Shown: positions 36,124-45,155, numbered from the stretch's first letter. The stretch: 64,000 bases of DNA from Flavobacterium lacus (GCF_003268815.1 NZ_QLSV01000001.1:248001-312000); one strand, 5' to 3'. Made by a program: numbers and translations. Notes: a model not told the origin generated them from the letters alone.

Positions 36124-36533
36124 GTAAAAAGTTATTCTTAGACACTAATATTGTACTTGATTTACTTGGAGAAAGAGAACCTTTTTATATTCCAAGTGCA
36201 CAATTGGCTACTTTGGCGGATCAAAAAAAAGTAAAATTAATTGTTTCGCCTATTTCATTTGCTACTGTAAATTATTTTTTGGCAAAGTCGGAAGGAATTT
36301 CAAACGCAAAAGAAAAATTGAGAAAGTTTAAAATTCTTTGTGAAATAGCTACAATCAATGAAAGCATCGTTGAAAAAGCTCTACATTCCGATTTTGAAGA
36401 TTTTGAAGATGCGTTACAATATTTTTGTGCGTTAGATTCAAAATGTGAAATCATTATTACTAGAAATCATAAAGATTTTAAACATTCATTACTTCCAGTT
36501 ATGTCAGCGGAAGAATATTTAAAAAGTGTATAA
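36120..36533 (+). CDS. PIN-domain toxin (VapC-like)
   Basis: A 137-residue PIN-domain protein. The acidic residues are in place: FLDTNIVLDLL (D8 region), then SEGISNAKEK and the final EDALQYFCALDSKCEIIITRNHKDF, with the D/N pair before the end. PIN toxins cleave RNA. It overlaps the antitoxin gene by four bases and is followed directly by a bidirectional terminator. Together they form the second toxin-antitoxin pair in the interval next to hisS. Confidence 0.9.
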   Translation: MSKKLFLDTNIVLDLLGEREPFYIPSAQLATLADQKKVKLIVSPISFATVNYFLAKSEGISNAKEKLRKFKILCEIATINESIVEKALHSDFEDFEDALQYFCALDSKCEIIITRNHKDFKHSLLPVMSAEEYLKSV

Positions 36534-36534
36534 A

Positions 36535-36569
36535 AAACCTCATCAGATACTTCTACGAGGTTTGTTTTT
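36535..36569. terminator. Bidirectional terminator between the PIN toxin gene and hisS
   Basis: AAACCTC (36535-36541) pairs with GAGGTTT (36557-36563) around a 15-base loop. T-runs follow on both strands (TTTGTTTTT on plus, TTTTTT on minus), so it can end transcripts of both converging genes. Confidence 0.75.
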
Positions 36570-36587
36570 ATATGAAATTTGTATAAA

Positions 36588-37955
36588 CTATATCAACGCC
36601 CCCTTCAACCCCTCAAAATCCAACTTCACCTGCTCTCCAGTAACTAAATTTTTCAAACCAAAAATATTCTCTTTCATTTCCGATTCTCCGGCAATCACGG
36701 CAAAAGGAATTCCGCGTTTATCGGCGTGCTGAAACTGTTTAGCGATTTTGGCTGCATCGGGATACAATTCCACTTTGATTCCGCTACGGCGTAATTTGGA
36801 AATCGCTTCCATGGCATACAAACTTTCTTGATTGCCGTAGTTGATAAAAAGTGCTTTGCTTGTGGCAGTCACCGTGTCCGGAAATAAACCTAATTCTTCC
36901 AAAACCAAATAAATTCGATCTAATCCAAACGAAATACCAACACCACTCATGTTTTTTAAACCGAAAATTCCGGTCAAATCATCATAACGACCTCCGCCAC
37001 CTATAGAACCCATCGCCACTTGCGGAGCAGTGACTTCAAAAATGGCTCCCGTATAATAATTTAAACCTCTGGCTAAGGTGACATCCAAATCAATTAAAGC
37101 AGTTTGTAAACCTAGTTTTTCAACCGTTTCACAAATAAATTGTAACTCCTCTACCCCTTTTTTTCCTTCTTCAGACGAAGCCAACAACTGATTTAATTTT
37201 TCAATTTTCTCAGAAACCGTTCCCGTAAATTGAAACAACGGTTGCACTTTTTCAATGGCGGAGGCAGAAATTCCTTTTTCAAGCATTTCTTTTTTCACAC
37301 CGTCCTCGCCTATTTTGTCTAATTTGTCTAAAGCGACCGTAAAATCAATCAATTTGTCCTTTGCTCCGATGACTTCGGCAATTCCCGACAAAATTTTTCG
37401 GTTATTGATTTTAATCGTCGCTCCGCCTAAACCCAATTGCGTAAAAACGGCATCATACAATTGAACCAATTCCACTTCTTGCCATAACGACGTAGAACCC
37501 ACCACATCGGCATCGCATTGAAAAAACTCTCTGAATCGTCCTTTTTGAGGACGATCGGCTCTCCAAACGGGCTGAATTTGGTACCGCTTAAACGGAAACT
37601 CAATTTCGTTTTGGTGCTGCACCACGTAACGGGCAAACGGAACGGTTAAGTCGTAACGAAGGGCTTTTTCGGAGATTTTCGTTGTTAGTTTTTTATATTC
37701 TATGTTTGATAACTCGTCCTGACTTACTTTATCCAAATAATCCCCTGAATTCAAGATCTTAAAAATCAACCGATCGCCTTCTTCCCCATATTTCCCCATC
37801 AACGTCTCCGAATTTTCAAACGAAGGCGTTTCAATCGGCTGAAAACCAAACACCTCAAAATGATGTTTCATAATCGAGCTGATGTAATTCCGTTTCGCCA
37901 CCTCCACCGGTGAAAAATCTCTTGTCCCTTTGGGAATACTTGGTTTTTGTGCCAT
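36588..37955 (-). CDS. hisS: Histidyl-tRNA synthetase
   Basis: A 455-residue class II aminoacyl-tRNA synthetase. It starts [14 protein letters not shown], the usual N-terminus. Motif 2 is in [22 protein letters not shown], the histidine-specific region in [13 protein letters not shown], and motif 3 in [12 protein letters not shown]. The C-terminal anticodon-binding domain follows (residues about 365-455). It charges tRNA-His. A heptanucleotide repeat lies 31 bp upstream of its start. A relic of its 3' end lies at 33899. Confidence 0.97.
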   Translation of the reverse strand: MAQKPSIPKGTRDFSPVEVAKRNYISSIMKHHFEVFGFQPIETPSFENSETLMGKYGEEGDRLIFKILNSGDYLDKVSQDELSNIEYKKLTTKISEKALRYDLTVPFARYVVQHQNEIEFPFKRYQIQPVWRADRPQKGRFREFFQCDADVVGSTSLWQEVELVQLYDAVFTQLGLGGATIKINNRKILSGIAEVIGAKDKLIDFTVALDKLDKIGEDGVKKEMLEKGISASAIEKVQPLFQFTGTVSEKIEKLNQLLASSEEGKKGVEELQFICETVEKLGLQTALIDLDVTLARGLNYYTGAIFEVTAPQVAMGSIGGGGRYDDLTGIFGLKNMSGVGISFGLDRIYLVLEELGLFPDTVTATSKALFINYGNQESLYAMEAISKLRRSGIKVELYPDAAKIAKQFQHADKRGIPFAVIAGESEMKENIFGLKNLVTGEQVKLDFEGLKGALI

Positions 37956-37986
37956 TTCTTATTTTATAATATTAATTTCAATCCAA

Positions 37987-38132
37987 CAACCCACAACCCA
38001 CAACCCACAACCTACAACCTTCAACCCACAACCTACAACCCACAACCTACAACCCACAACCTACAACCCACAACCTACAACCTACAACCTACAACCTACA
38101 ACCCACAACCCACAACCCACAACCCACAACCT
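37987..38132. repeat. Heptanucleotide tandem repeat CAACCYA, about 21 units
   Basis: Units of seven bases, mostly CAACCCA or CAACCTA, run in strict phase from 37987 to 38132. One unit carries a T at position 7, and the last is partial. It occupies most of the 255-bp gap between the divergent hisS and ABC permease genes. On the hisS strand it gives a TTG every seven bases. Confidence 0.95.
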
Positions 38133-38210
38133 CCCTGCAAATATCTCACTTTTAAAAGAATTTTAAAGAAAACCTGTAACAAAAAATGTAAATTCGTGTC
38201 AAATAATAAT

Positions 38211-39458
38211 ATGGCCAGTCTAGTAAAAGAAAATATAAAAATTGCGTTGGGTTCAATTAAAACGCAACTGTTGCGTACGATATTAACAATCATCATTATT
38301 GCCATTGGAATCACGGCATTGGTGAGTATTCTAACCGTGGTTTCGGCTTTAGAAAATACCTTGTCCTCCAATTTTGCCTCAATGGGAGCGAATACATTCA
38401 CCATACGTCAATATGAATTGGAAGTGCGGATCGGTAGAGGTCGCCGAGGCGAACGAGAAACAATCAACCCCATCATCTCCTACCCGCAAGCAAAAGATTT
38501 TCAAGAAAAATATAAGTATCCGTTTACCTATTCATCACTTTCGTTTACGGCAACGGCAGGTGCAGAAGTGAAATTTGAAAACAAAAAAACCGATCCGGAA
38601 ATTACGGTCTTGGGAGTAGATGAATATTATGCACCCAATTCCGGTCTCGAACTATCGGCCGGACGAAATTTTACCGGTTTTGATATCGACAACAACAACT
38701 ATGTTTGCGTCGTGGGCTCCGATTTTGAAAAAGGCTTACTAAAAGATGTCAACCCAATCGATAAAATTATTTCCATTCGTGGAGCAAAATTCAAAGTAAT
38801 TGGTGTCTTAAAAGAAGAAGGTTCAACCTTTGGAAACAGCAAAGATTTACGGGTTATGATTCCGATTCAAGTGGCTCGCTCCTTGTTTACACAACCGAAC
38901 ATCAATTATAATTTGAGTGTGATGGTTGAGAAAAAGGAATTACTCGAAGCGGCTATCGACCAAGCAATAATTACAATGCGACAAGTACGTAAGCAAAACC
39001 CGGTAGAAGAAAATAACTTCGGAATCATTCGAAGCGATGAATTAATCAACCAAATTTTGTCGTTAACCTCCGTGTTGAGTGCCTCAGCTTGGATAATAGG
39101 AATCATTACTATTTTTGGATCTTCCATTGCGTTAATGAATATCATGCTGGTTTCTGTGACCGAAAGAACCCGCGAGATTGGGGTGCGAAAAGCCCTGGGT
39201 GCCAAACGAAAAACGATCGCTTTTCAGTTTTTCACCGAAACCATCGTCATCGGACAATTAGGCGGTTTATTGGGAATCATTCTCGGAATTACCATCGGTT
39301 CTGTATTTGCCTCAGTACTCGAATTTAGTTTCGTCATCCCTTGGATGGCAATTATTGCGGCGGTAATCACGAGTTTCGTTGTGGCATTGGTTTCGGGTTT
39401 ATATCCTGCAATTAAGGCTTCTAAATTAGATCCGGTAGAAGCGCTAAGATACGAATAA
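38211..39458 (+). CDS. MacB-like ABC transporter permease
   Basis: A 415-residue membrane protein. ATG 38211 is chosen because the in-frame region before it is the heptanucleotide repeat. One N-terminal helix (LLRTILTIIIIAIGITALVSI) leads into a large periplasmic domain of the MacB type (residues about 50-280). Three C-terminal helices with the FtsX-like signature follow (TERTREIGVRKALGAKR, then GGLLGIILGI, and ending LDPVEALRYE). It would work with a separate ATPase, which is not in the window. The exported substrate is unknown. Confidence 0.9.
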   Translation: MASLVKENIKIALGSIKTQLLRTILTIIIIAIGITALVSILTVVSALENTLSSNFASMGANTFTIRQYELEVRIGRGRRGERETINPIISYPQAKDFQEKYKYPFTYSSLSFTATAGAEVKFENKKTDPEITVLGVDEYYAPNSGLELSAGRNFTGFDIDNNNYVCVVGSDFEKGLLKDVNPIDKIISIRGAKFKVIGVLKEEGSTFGNSKDLRVMIPIQVARSLFTQPNINYNLSVMVEKKELLEAAIDQAIITMRQVRKQNPVEENNFGIIRSDELINQILSLTSVLSASAWIIGIITIFGSSIALMNIMLVSVTERTREIGVRKALGAKRKTIAFQFFTETIVIGQLGGLLGIILGITIGSVFASVLEFSFVIPWMAIIAAVITSFVVALVSGLYPAIKASKLDPVEALRYE

Positions 39459-39602
39459 TTCTAAATAAACTCTTTTAAATGGCACACGGATGCCACAGAT
39501 TAAATAGATTTTCACAGATTCTTAATTGGATTCGCTTCAATTAAAATGTATTAAAAACAGATTCATTACCAATAAATTAGCATTCATTTCAACGTCTCGT
39601 CT

Positions 39603-39642
39603 CCCCTCTCCTTCCTGTCTCGCCTTGGCGGATGGAGAGGGG
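39603..39642. repeat. CCCCTCTCC/GGAGAGGGG inverted repeat with nested palindrome
   Basis: CCCCTCTCC (39603-39611) pairs with GGAGAGGGG (39634-39642). The loop holds CGCCTTGGCGGA (39621-39632), the same 12 bases found in both tRNA-like pseudogenes at 23.6-24.1 kb. Confidence 0.75.
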
Positions 39643-39725
39643 TTGGGGGTGAGGTTTTTAAAAATCTTAAATCGTTAATTTTTTTAAAGCGAATGGCTCG
39701 GGCTTTTTCAGTAAACCATGTTCAT

Positions 39726-39774
39726 GCTTTCGCCTTTAGCTCCCGCTTAAAAAGCGGGAGCTAAAGGCGAAAGC
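39726..39774. repeat. 23-bp perfect inverted repeat
   Basis: Bases 39726-39748 and 39752-39774 are exact reverse complements around a three-base loop (AAA). The stem is GC-rich (core AGCTCCCGCTT). Such long perfect stems are typical of dispersed palindromic elements and can form strong hairpins in RNA. Confidence 0.9.
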
Positions 39775-39828
39775 GGGGCTAAAAAGGAAACCATTAAAAC
39801 GAAAGTGCCAAAAAGAAAATCAACGAAA

Positions 39829-39865
39829 TTACACCTGACAGGTTTTTGAAACCTGTCAGGTGTAA
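39829..39865. repeat. 17-bp perfect inverted repeat with CCTGACAGG core
   Basis: Arms 39829-39845 and 39849-39865 match exactly around TTG. The core ACCTGACAGG...CCTGTCAGGT is a common dispersed repeat in Flavobacteria. A diverged copy (ACCTGACAG...AAAACCT) lies near 47131-47155. Confidence 0.9.
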
Positions 39866-40007
39866 AAAAGTTAAAAACCACGCGGCAAAAGCCTTAATGT
39901 CCCTTAATTTCTTAATGGTTTGAAAAAAACGTATTTGAACTTAGATGACTTATATGGTTCAAAAAAATAAGATCTATTAATTGATACGTACCAATTTCCT
40001 GTTATCG

Positions 40008-40865
40008 TTAATCAACTGAAGCCCTAATCATTCTATCATTTCCATAAATATCTTTTCGTAATTCGATAGTTGCAAAGCCTAAATTTTGTAGTAACTCAAC
40101 AGTTTCTTTTCCCAAATACTGATTAATTTCAAAAAACAACAAACCATTTTGCTTGAGATTTTTTCGAGCTAGCTCAGCAATTTTTCTATAAAAAATAAGC
40201 GGCTCATCATCCGAAACAAAAAGAGCTAAATGTGGTTCAAAAGCTAAAACATTTGTTTTGATTTCTGCCTTTTCAAGGTTTCGTACATAAGGCGGATTAG
40301 AAACAATTACATCAAATTGATGCTGCAAATCAGAAGTCTCCAAAATATTTTTTTGCATAAACTTGACCTCAACCTCATTCGTTGTGGCATTTTCTCTTGC
40401 AACTGATAAAGCTTCTTCCGAAATGTCAAGGCCAAAAACCGTCGATTCCGGTAAATTCTTTTTCAAGGTTATGGGAATGCATCCGGTTCCGGTTCCGATA
40501 TCAACGATAGCATAATTTTGGTTTTTTTGTTTTAACTCCTCCAAAATCCAATAGACCAATTCTTCCGTTTCGGGTCGTGGAATTAATGTATGTTCATTCA
40601 CTTTAAAAACCAAATCGCAAAAATATGTTTCTCCTAAAATATACTGAATGGGTTGTTGCGTTTTTAATTGTTCCAACACAGCATTCCATTGTTCTAATCC
40701 TGATTCGGAAACTTTCAAACTGGGTTGCAATGCCAAATCCACTCGTTTCAATTGATGGAATTTTTCCAAAACCAAATAAAAGAAACTATCGATTTCCTGC
40801 TCATCAAAAAAAGGAGATAAGTTGCTGCGAAAGGAAGATTTGATTTCTTTAAAAGTCATTTTCAA
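40008..40865 (-). CDS. prmC: Peptide chain release factor N5-glutamine methyltransferase
   Basis: A 285-residue SAM-dependent methyltransferase. The N-terminal helical domain contains QPIQYILGETYF, SAM-binding motif I is VDIGTGTGCI, and the catalytic NPPYV sits in VSNPPYVRN. RPETEELV is also typical of PrmC/HemK. It methylates the GGQ glutamine of release factors. The start may be codon 1 or codon 3 (MKMTF). It lies five bases downstream of the GNAT gene and is probably co-transcribed with it. Confidence 0.95.
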   Translation of the reverse strand: MKMTFKEIKSSFRSNLSPFFDEQEIDSFFYLVLEKFHQLKRVDLALQPSLKVSESGLEQWNAVLEQLKTQQPIQYILGETYFCDLVFKVNEHTLIPRPETEELVYWILEELKQKNQNYAIVDIGTGTGCIPITLKKNLPESTVFGLDISEEALSVARENATTNEVEVKFMQKNILETSDLQHQFDVIVSNPPYVRNLEKAEIKTNVLAFEPHLALFVSDDEPLIFYRKIAELARKNLKQNGLLFFEINQYLGKETVELLQNLGFATIELRKDIYGNDRMIRASVD

Positions 40866-40870
40866 TCAGC

Positions 40871-41350
40871 TTATAATTCTTTCAACATCCAAACCGGACA
40901 GGAAGTGTGACCGGTGCATCCCATCGGTGCATCGATATAATGAAATCCGAATTTCAAATATAATTTTTGAGCAGCATGCATATAGGGCATGGTTTCCAAA
41001 TAACATTTTTCAAACCCAACCGATTTTGCAAAAGCTAAACATTTTTCCATCATCTGAGAACCAACACCTAGGCCTCTCGCTTCGGATAGAAAATACATTT
41101 TTTGCAATTCGCAAATGGTTACTGACTCATTTTCTAACTGACTAATACCGGCTCCACCAATGAGCTTTCCGTCATTTTCAACTATAAAATAACGACTTCT
41201 TGGTGAAGAATAGGTTTCAAACATGCTGTCGAGCGATACATCCGCATAAGCGGTTCCTACTTTAGGCACATCATGTTCAATTAAAACGGAACGAATAACG
41301 GTAGCAATCCCCTTATTATCCACTTTTTGAATGGGTCGAATGGTTATCAT
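40871..41350 (-). CDS. GNAT family N-acetyltransferase
   Basis: A 159-residue acetyltransferase with the GNAT core: IRPIQKVDNKGIATVIR at the start, GGAGISQL (strand 4), and the acetyl-CoA loop SEARGLGVGSQMM (the R/QxxGxG/A pattern), followed by CYLETMPYMHAAQKLYLKFGF. The substrate is not predictable. It lies directly upstream of prmC on the same strand. A frame of 480 bases with clear motifs leaves little doubt about the family. Confidence 0.9.
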   Translation of the reverse strand: MITIRPIQKVDNKGIATVIRSVLIEHDVPKVGTAYADVSLDSMFETYSSPRSRYFIVENDGKLIGGAGISQLENESVTICELQKMYFLSEARGLGVGSQMMEKCLAFAKSVGFEKCYLETMPYMHAAQKLYLKFGFHYIDAPMGCTGHTSCPVWMLKEL

Positions 41351-41429
41351 AAAAATGAATTCATTTAATTCGTTGTAAAAGTAAAACTATTTCTACTTTT
41401 TTAGCCAAAAAGCGTAATTTTGTGTTCTG

Positions 41430-42470
41430 ATGATACACAAAAAATACATGCAACGTTGCCTTGAACTGGCTAAAAACGGTTTGGGAACCACCTACCCTAA
41501 CCCAATGGTAGGCAGCGTAATTGTGTTTGAAAACAAAATTATTGGCGAAGGGTGGCATCAAAAAGCAGGCGAACCGCATGCGGAAGTAAATGCCATAAAC
41601 TCCGTAAAAGATAAAGCAGCACTTTCAAAATCAACCATTTACGTCAGTTTAGAGCCTTGTAGTCATTTTGGAAAAACACCGCCGTGCAGTGATTTAATCA
41701 TTCAGCATAAAATTCCGAATGTGGTGGTGGGAACAGTTGATCCAAATGAAAAAGTAGCCGGAAAAGGGATTGAAAAACTCCGTCAATCGGGAGCAACTGT
41801 TACCGTTGGCATGTTAGAAAAAAAATGCCTTGAACTCAACCGACGCTTCTTTACTTTTCACAATAAAAAAAGACCATTCATTATTTTAAAATGGGCAGAA
41901 AGTGCCGATGGATTTCTTTCACCAGTATCAAAAAAAGAACAAAAACCGGTTTGGATTACCAATCCGTATTCCAGGCAATTGGTGCACAAATGGCGAACAG
42001 AAGAACAAGCCATTTTGGTGGGAACAAATACTGTTTTGGTAGACAATCCACAATTGAACAGCAGAGAATGGCAGGGAAATAATCCCATAAGAATCGTTTT
42101 AGATCGTGCAGGAAAAATTTCCAACGATTACGAAGTAAAAAATGGAAAGCAACAAACTATTTTTATATCAGAAAAGGAAAATTTTGTTGCTGTTGAAAAT
42201 TGTAACTTCGAAACTATTATCTTTGATAATCAACTTGCTGAAAAAATGAGTAGCTTACTTTTTCAAAAAGGGATTCAATCCGTTATAATTGAAGGTGGAC
42301 TTCAAACGTTACAAACCTTTATTGATGCCGATTTGTGGGATGAAGCCCGAATTTTTAAAGGAAGCTTGCTTTTTAAACAAGGAACAAAAGCCCCAACCCT
42401 TTTTGGCGAAACCGTGAAACGAACAACAATTTTAAACGATGAACTTTTAATGCTGAAACGGTATGATTAA
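41430..42470 (+). CDS. ribD: Bifunctional riboflavin biosynthesis deaminase/reductase
   Basis: A 346-residue RibD. The N-terminal deaminase has HAEVNAI and the zinc ligands in PCSHFGKTPPCSD (with TYPNPMVGSVIV before). The C-terminal reductase domain (from about residue 150) has RPFIILKWAESADGF and the IIEGGLQTLQTF motif. It carries out two steps of flavin synthesis from GTP. It starts a four-gene plus-strand operon with the HAD, EamA and YigZ genes. A TAATTTTG box lies seven bases before the ATG, closer than usual. Confidence 0.95.
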   Translation: MIHKKYMQRCLELAKNGLGTTYPNPMVGSVIVFENKIIGEGWHQKAGEPHAEVNAINSVKDKAALSKSTIYVSLEPCSHFGKTPPCSDLIIQHKIPNVVVGTVDPNEKVAGKGIEKLRQSGATVTVGMLEKKCLELNRRFFTFHNKKRPFIILKWAESADGFLSPVSKKEQKPVWITNPYSRQLVHKWRTEEQAILVGTNTVLVDNPQLNSREWQGNNPIRIVLDRAGKISNDYEVKNGKQQTIFISEKENFVAVENCNFETIIFDNQLAEKMSSLLFQKGIQSVIIEGGLQTLQTFIDADLWDEARIFKGSLLFKQGTKAPTLFGETVKRTTILNDELLMLKRYD

Positions 42471-43071
42471 TACAATTATTTTCGATTTTGGGGATGTTTT
42501 CATAAATTTAGACAAGCCTGGTGTAGATAAAGCATTTCGAAATTTGGGTTTAAAAGAATGGCATGCCGATTTAGATGAATTAAACAAACGATTTGAAGTT
42601 GGCAAAGCAACCGAATTAGAATTTATTCAAGGTTTTCAAAAACACCTTCCAAATGCATCCATCGATGATATTAGAAAAGCATGGAATTCAGTTTTAGGCG
42701 ATTTCCCCGAATATCGATTGGATTTTCTTCAGAGTTTGAAAGGAAAATACCGCTTATTTTTACTTTCTAACACGGATAAAATTCATATCGACCATTTTGA
42801 ACACAGAGAAGGAATGTCGTTTTCAAGAGATTTTTATAATTGCTTTGAAAAAATATATTTTTCCTACGAAATGGGCATGCGAAAACCGGACGAAAACAGT
42901 TATAAACTGCTACTGAATAAACACGATTTGTCACCCAAACGAACACTGTTTATAGACGATAAAAAAGAAAACACAGAGGCCGCTGCTTCACTTGGAATCG
43001 AAGTGTGGAACTTGAAAGTTGGACAAGAAGACGTAACCGATTTATTTGCCAAAAAAATAATTACCCTGTGA
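42463..43071 (+). CDS. HAD family hydrolase
   Basis: A 202-residue HAD protein. Motif I is FDFGDVF (the DxDx form replaced by DFGD, as in this subfamily), motif II is LLSNTD, the lysine is in GMRKPDENSY, and motif III is FIDDKKEN. The substrate is uncertain; many relatives are phosphatases of sugars or nucleotides. It overlaps ribD by eight bases. A pairing with riboflavin synthesis might mean it dephosphorylates a flavin intermediate, but that is only inference. Confidence 0.88.
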   Translation: MINTIIFDFGDVFINLDKPGVDKAFRNLGLKEWHADLDELNKRFEVGKATELEFIQGFQKHLPNASIDDIRKAWNSVLGDFPEYRLDFLQSLKGKYRLFLLSNTDKIHIDHFEHREGMSFSRDFYNCFEKIYFSYEMGMRKPDENSYKLLLNKHDLSPKRTLFIDDKKENTEAAASLGIEVWNLKVGQEDVTDLFAKKIITL

Positions 43072-43928
43072 TTTACATTGTTTTAAGTGTTCTTTTCAAC
43101 ACGGTTCTTTTTATCATTTTAAAACTTTTTTCAAAATTCAATATCAATACTGTACAAGCCTTAGTTGTCAACTATTTTGTAGCCTTTTCAATGGGATTGT
43201 TTTTTTCTGAAGAAGCTTTTGATTATTCAAAAATCATCGAAAAACAATGGTACCCCGGAAGCCTAATGCTTGGATTTCTATTCATAGGCGTTTTTTATGC
43301 CACCGCTATAACTTCACAACGAAACGGACTTTCAGTGGCATCAGTGGCTTCAAAAATGTCAGTCATCATTCCAATCTGTTTTGGTGTTATTTTATTCAAT
43401 GACAGCGTAGGAATTGCTAAAATCATCGGAATTCTAATGGCGTTGGTGGCGGTGTATTTTACTTCCAAAAAAGAAAAAGGTGCGGTAGCCGATTCAAAAA
43501 ATCTACTGTATCCAATTTTAGTGTTCTTCGGTGCCGGTGCAATTGACACGAGTTTGAAAATTTTACAAAATGATTATTTACCGGAAAATGAAATTTCATT
43601 ATTCTCTTCCCATACCTTTTTAATGGCATTTTTTGTCGGTGTACCAATTATAGGTGTAAACATTCTAAAAAATAAAATAAAAATGGAAGGCAAAAATATG
43701 TTGGCGGGAATAGTCCTCGGTATTCCAAATTATTTTTCACTCTATTATTTAATCAAAATGCTGGATAGCGAAGTATTTGAAAGCTCAACTATTTTTACGA
43801 TTCACAATGTTGCCATTGTAATGGTTTCAACGTTGGTGGGCATTTTATTTTTTAATGAAAAAATTTCCAGTCGAAATGCAATCGGAATTGCCATGGCTTT
43901 AGTGGCTATTTTTCTTGTAACAAGTTAA
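43068..43928 (+). CDS. EamA/DMT family transporter
   Basis: A 286-residue membrane protein with ten hydrophobic segments and two-fold repeated EamA domains. I prefer GTG 43068, which overlaps the HAD gene stop by four bases and begins directly at the first helix; an upstream in-frame ATG at 43005 would add 21 charged residues. Typical glycine-rich helix ends are seen (VASKMSVIIPICFGVILF; GIAMALVAIFLV). The exported metabolite is unknown. It is in an operon with ribD. Confidence 0.85.
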   Translation: MIYIVLSVLFNTVLFIILKLFSKFNINTVQALVVNYFVAFSMGLFFSEEAFDYSKIIEKQWYPGSLMLGFLFIGVFYATAITSQRNGLSVASVASKMSVIIPICFGVILFNDSVGIAKIIGILMALVAVYFTSKKEKGAVADSKNLLYPILVFFGAGAIDTSLKILQNDYLPENEISLFSSHTFLMAFFVGVPIIGVNILKNKIKMEGKNMLAGIVLGIPNYFSLYYLIKMLDSEVFESSTIFTIHNVAIVMVSTLVGILFFNEKISSRNAIGIAMALVAIFLVTS

Positions 43929-43929
43929 G

Positions 43930-44544
43930 ATGAACGAATCAAAAGATACCTATAAAACGATTGCTGTACCCTCCGAAGAAATACTGTTTAAAGAAAAAAA
44001 CAGTAAATTCGTTGGGTATGCTTTTCCAATCGTGAATGAAGAGGAAGTAAAATGGCATGTAGAACAATTAAAAAAGCAACATTTTTCTGCAAGACATTGG
44101 TGTTATGCATATCAAATTGGAACAGAAAAAATTAGTTTTAGAGCCAATGATGACGGAGAACCGAACAACAGTGCCGGCATGCCAATTTACGGACAAATTC
44201 AATCATTTGAAGTAACCAACATATTAATTGTAGTGGTTCGCTATTTTGGCGGCGTCAAATTAGGAGTGGGCGGATTAATTTCAGCGTATAAAACAGCCGC
44301 ACAAATGACATTGGAAAATGCCGAAATCATCGAAAAAACAATGAAGGTGTTTTTTCAACTCACTTTTGACTACAAAAACATGAACAAAGTGATGCGAGTA
44401 ATCAAAGAAAAAAATTTGGAAATTATTGCTCAAAAAATGGAAATGAACTGCGAACTCAAAATTTCCACCCGAAAAAAAAATGCCGAAAGTATTTTCGACA
44501 TTTTTTCTAATTTATTTGAAATTAAAATAAAAAAAGTAGACTAA
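43930..44544 (+). CDS. YigZ/IMPACT family protein
   Basis: A 204-residue protein with the UPF0029/IMPACT N-terminal domain: KNSKFVGYAFPI, then HWCYAYQIG, FRANDDGEPNNSAGMPIYGQI and VVRYFGGVKLGVGGLISAY, all diagnostic blocks. The C-terminal domain is present. Its exact function in bacteria is unclear. It starts two bases after the transporter gene and its stop overlaps the convergent thioesterase gene by four bases. Confidence 0.93.
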   Translation: MNESKDTYKTIAVPSEEILFKEKNSKFVGYAFPIVNEEEVKWHVEQLKKQHFSARHWCYAYQIGTEKISFRANDDGEPNNSAGMPIYGQIQSFEVTNILIVVVRYFGGVKLGVGGLISAYKTAAQMTLENAEIIEKTMKVFFQLTFDYKNMNKVMRVIKEKNLEIIAQKMEMNCELKISTRKKNAESIFDIFSNLFEIKIKKVD

Positions 44545-44957
44545 TTTACTAAAGCTTCCATTTTATCAATTATCGTTTTAATATTTTCCGGTGGCAACAT
44601 TGGCTTACCCGTTTTAAGGTCTACAAATACCAAAACAAAGTCCGCGGTTGTTAATAACTCGCCTTTTTCATTCTCAATTTTACATTCAAATTCTATCTTA
44701 ACCGATGATTGATTTTTGTATTTAGTCTTCACAATAAGTAAGTCATCATAACGTGCTGGCTTTTTGTAATTTATGTTAATGTTTACAATCGGTAAAGCAA
44801 CTCCACGCTCCTCCATGCTTTTGTACGAAATCCCGTGATTTCTCAACCATTCCACCCGACCTATCTCAAAATACGGAAGGTAATTTCCGTGATAAACCAC
44901 GCCCATTTGATCGGTTTCTGAATACCTTACCCTAACTTCAATTTGATGTTCTTTCAT
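44541..44957 (-). CDS. Acyl-CoA thioesterase (YbgC/4HBT type)
   Basis: A 138-residue hotdog-fold protein. VRYSETDQMGVVYHGNYLPYFEIGR contains the active-site aspartate and the tyrosine/histidine pattern of the 4-hydroxybenzoyl-CoA thioesterase family. It hydrolyses acyl-CoA, with chain length unknown. It is convergent with yigZ (stops overlap by four bases) and faces away from dnaA, sharing a 198-bp AT-rich divergent region. Confidence 0.92.
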   Translation of the reverse strand: MKEHQIEVRVRYSETDQMGVVYHGNYLPYFEIGRVEWLRNHGISYKSMEERGVALPIVNININYKKPARYDDLLIVKTKYKNQSSVKIEFECKIENEKGELLTTADFVLVFVDLKTGKPMLPPENIKTIIDKMEALVN

Positions 44958-45155
44958 ATTTTTCTGTAATTTTTTTCTTAATATTATTTTGACGTCTTAA
45001 AACATCTTTACAACAATTATTTTATAAAATCAATAGCTTTTTATTTTTTTTTACGTTTTTTTGTTCACATATTTGTTATCCCAAAAGTTAATAAAGAAAC
45101 AGTCTGTTTTCTTTGTAAGATAACCTTTTAGTAAACAACAAAATTTATAGAATTT

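Larger units (their letters stand above)
39459..40007. other. Intergenic region rich in palindromic repeats
   Basis: 549 bp without a gene, between the permease and prmC. It holds three repeats listed separately and a CACAGATT-rich stretch near 39493-39520 of the kind often found between genes in Flavobacterium. No promoter or RNA gene is recognised. Confidence 0.7.

Noticed and set aside
37987..38132. CRISPR array
   Set aside because: Seven-base units without spacers and no cas genes nearby.
37947..38210. Repeat-encoded N-terminal extension of the ABC permease
   Set aside because: It is the translation of the heptanucleotide repeat; the real start at 38211 gives a normal permease N-terminus.
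43005..43067. Longer start of the EamA transporter
   Set aside because: It adds 21 charged residues overlapping the HAD gene; the GTG at 43068 begins at the first membrane helix.
44958..45155. Origin of replication upstream of dnaA
   Set aside because: Only one weak TTATCC-like match (45076 area) and no box cluster; AT-rich DNA alone is not enough.
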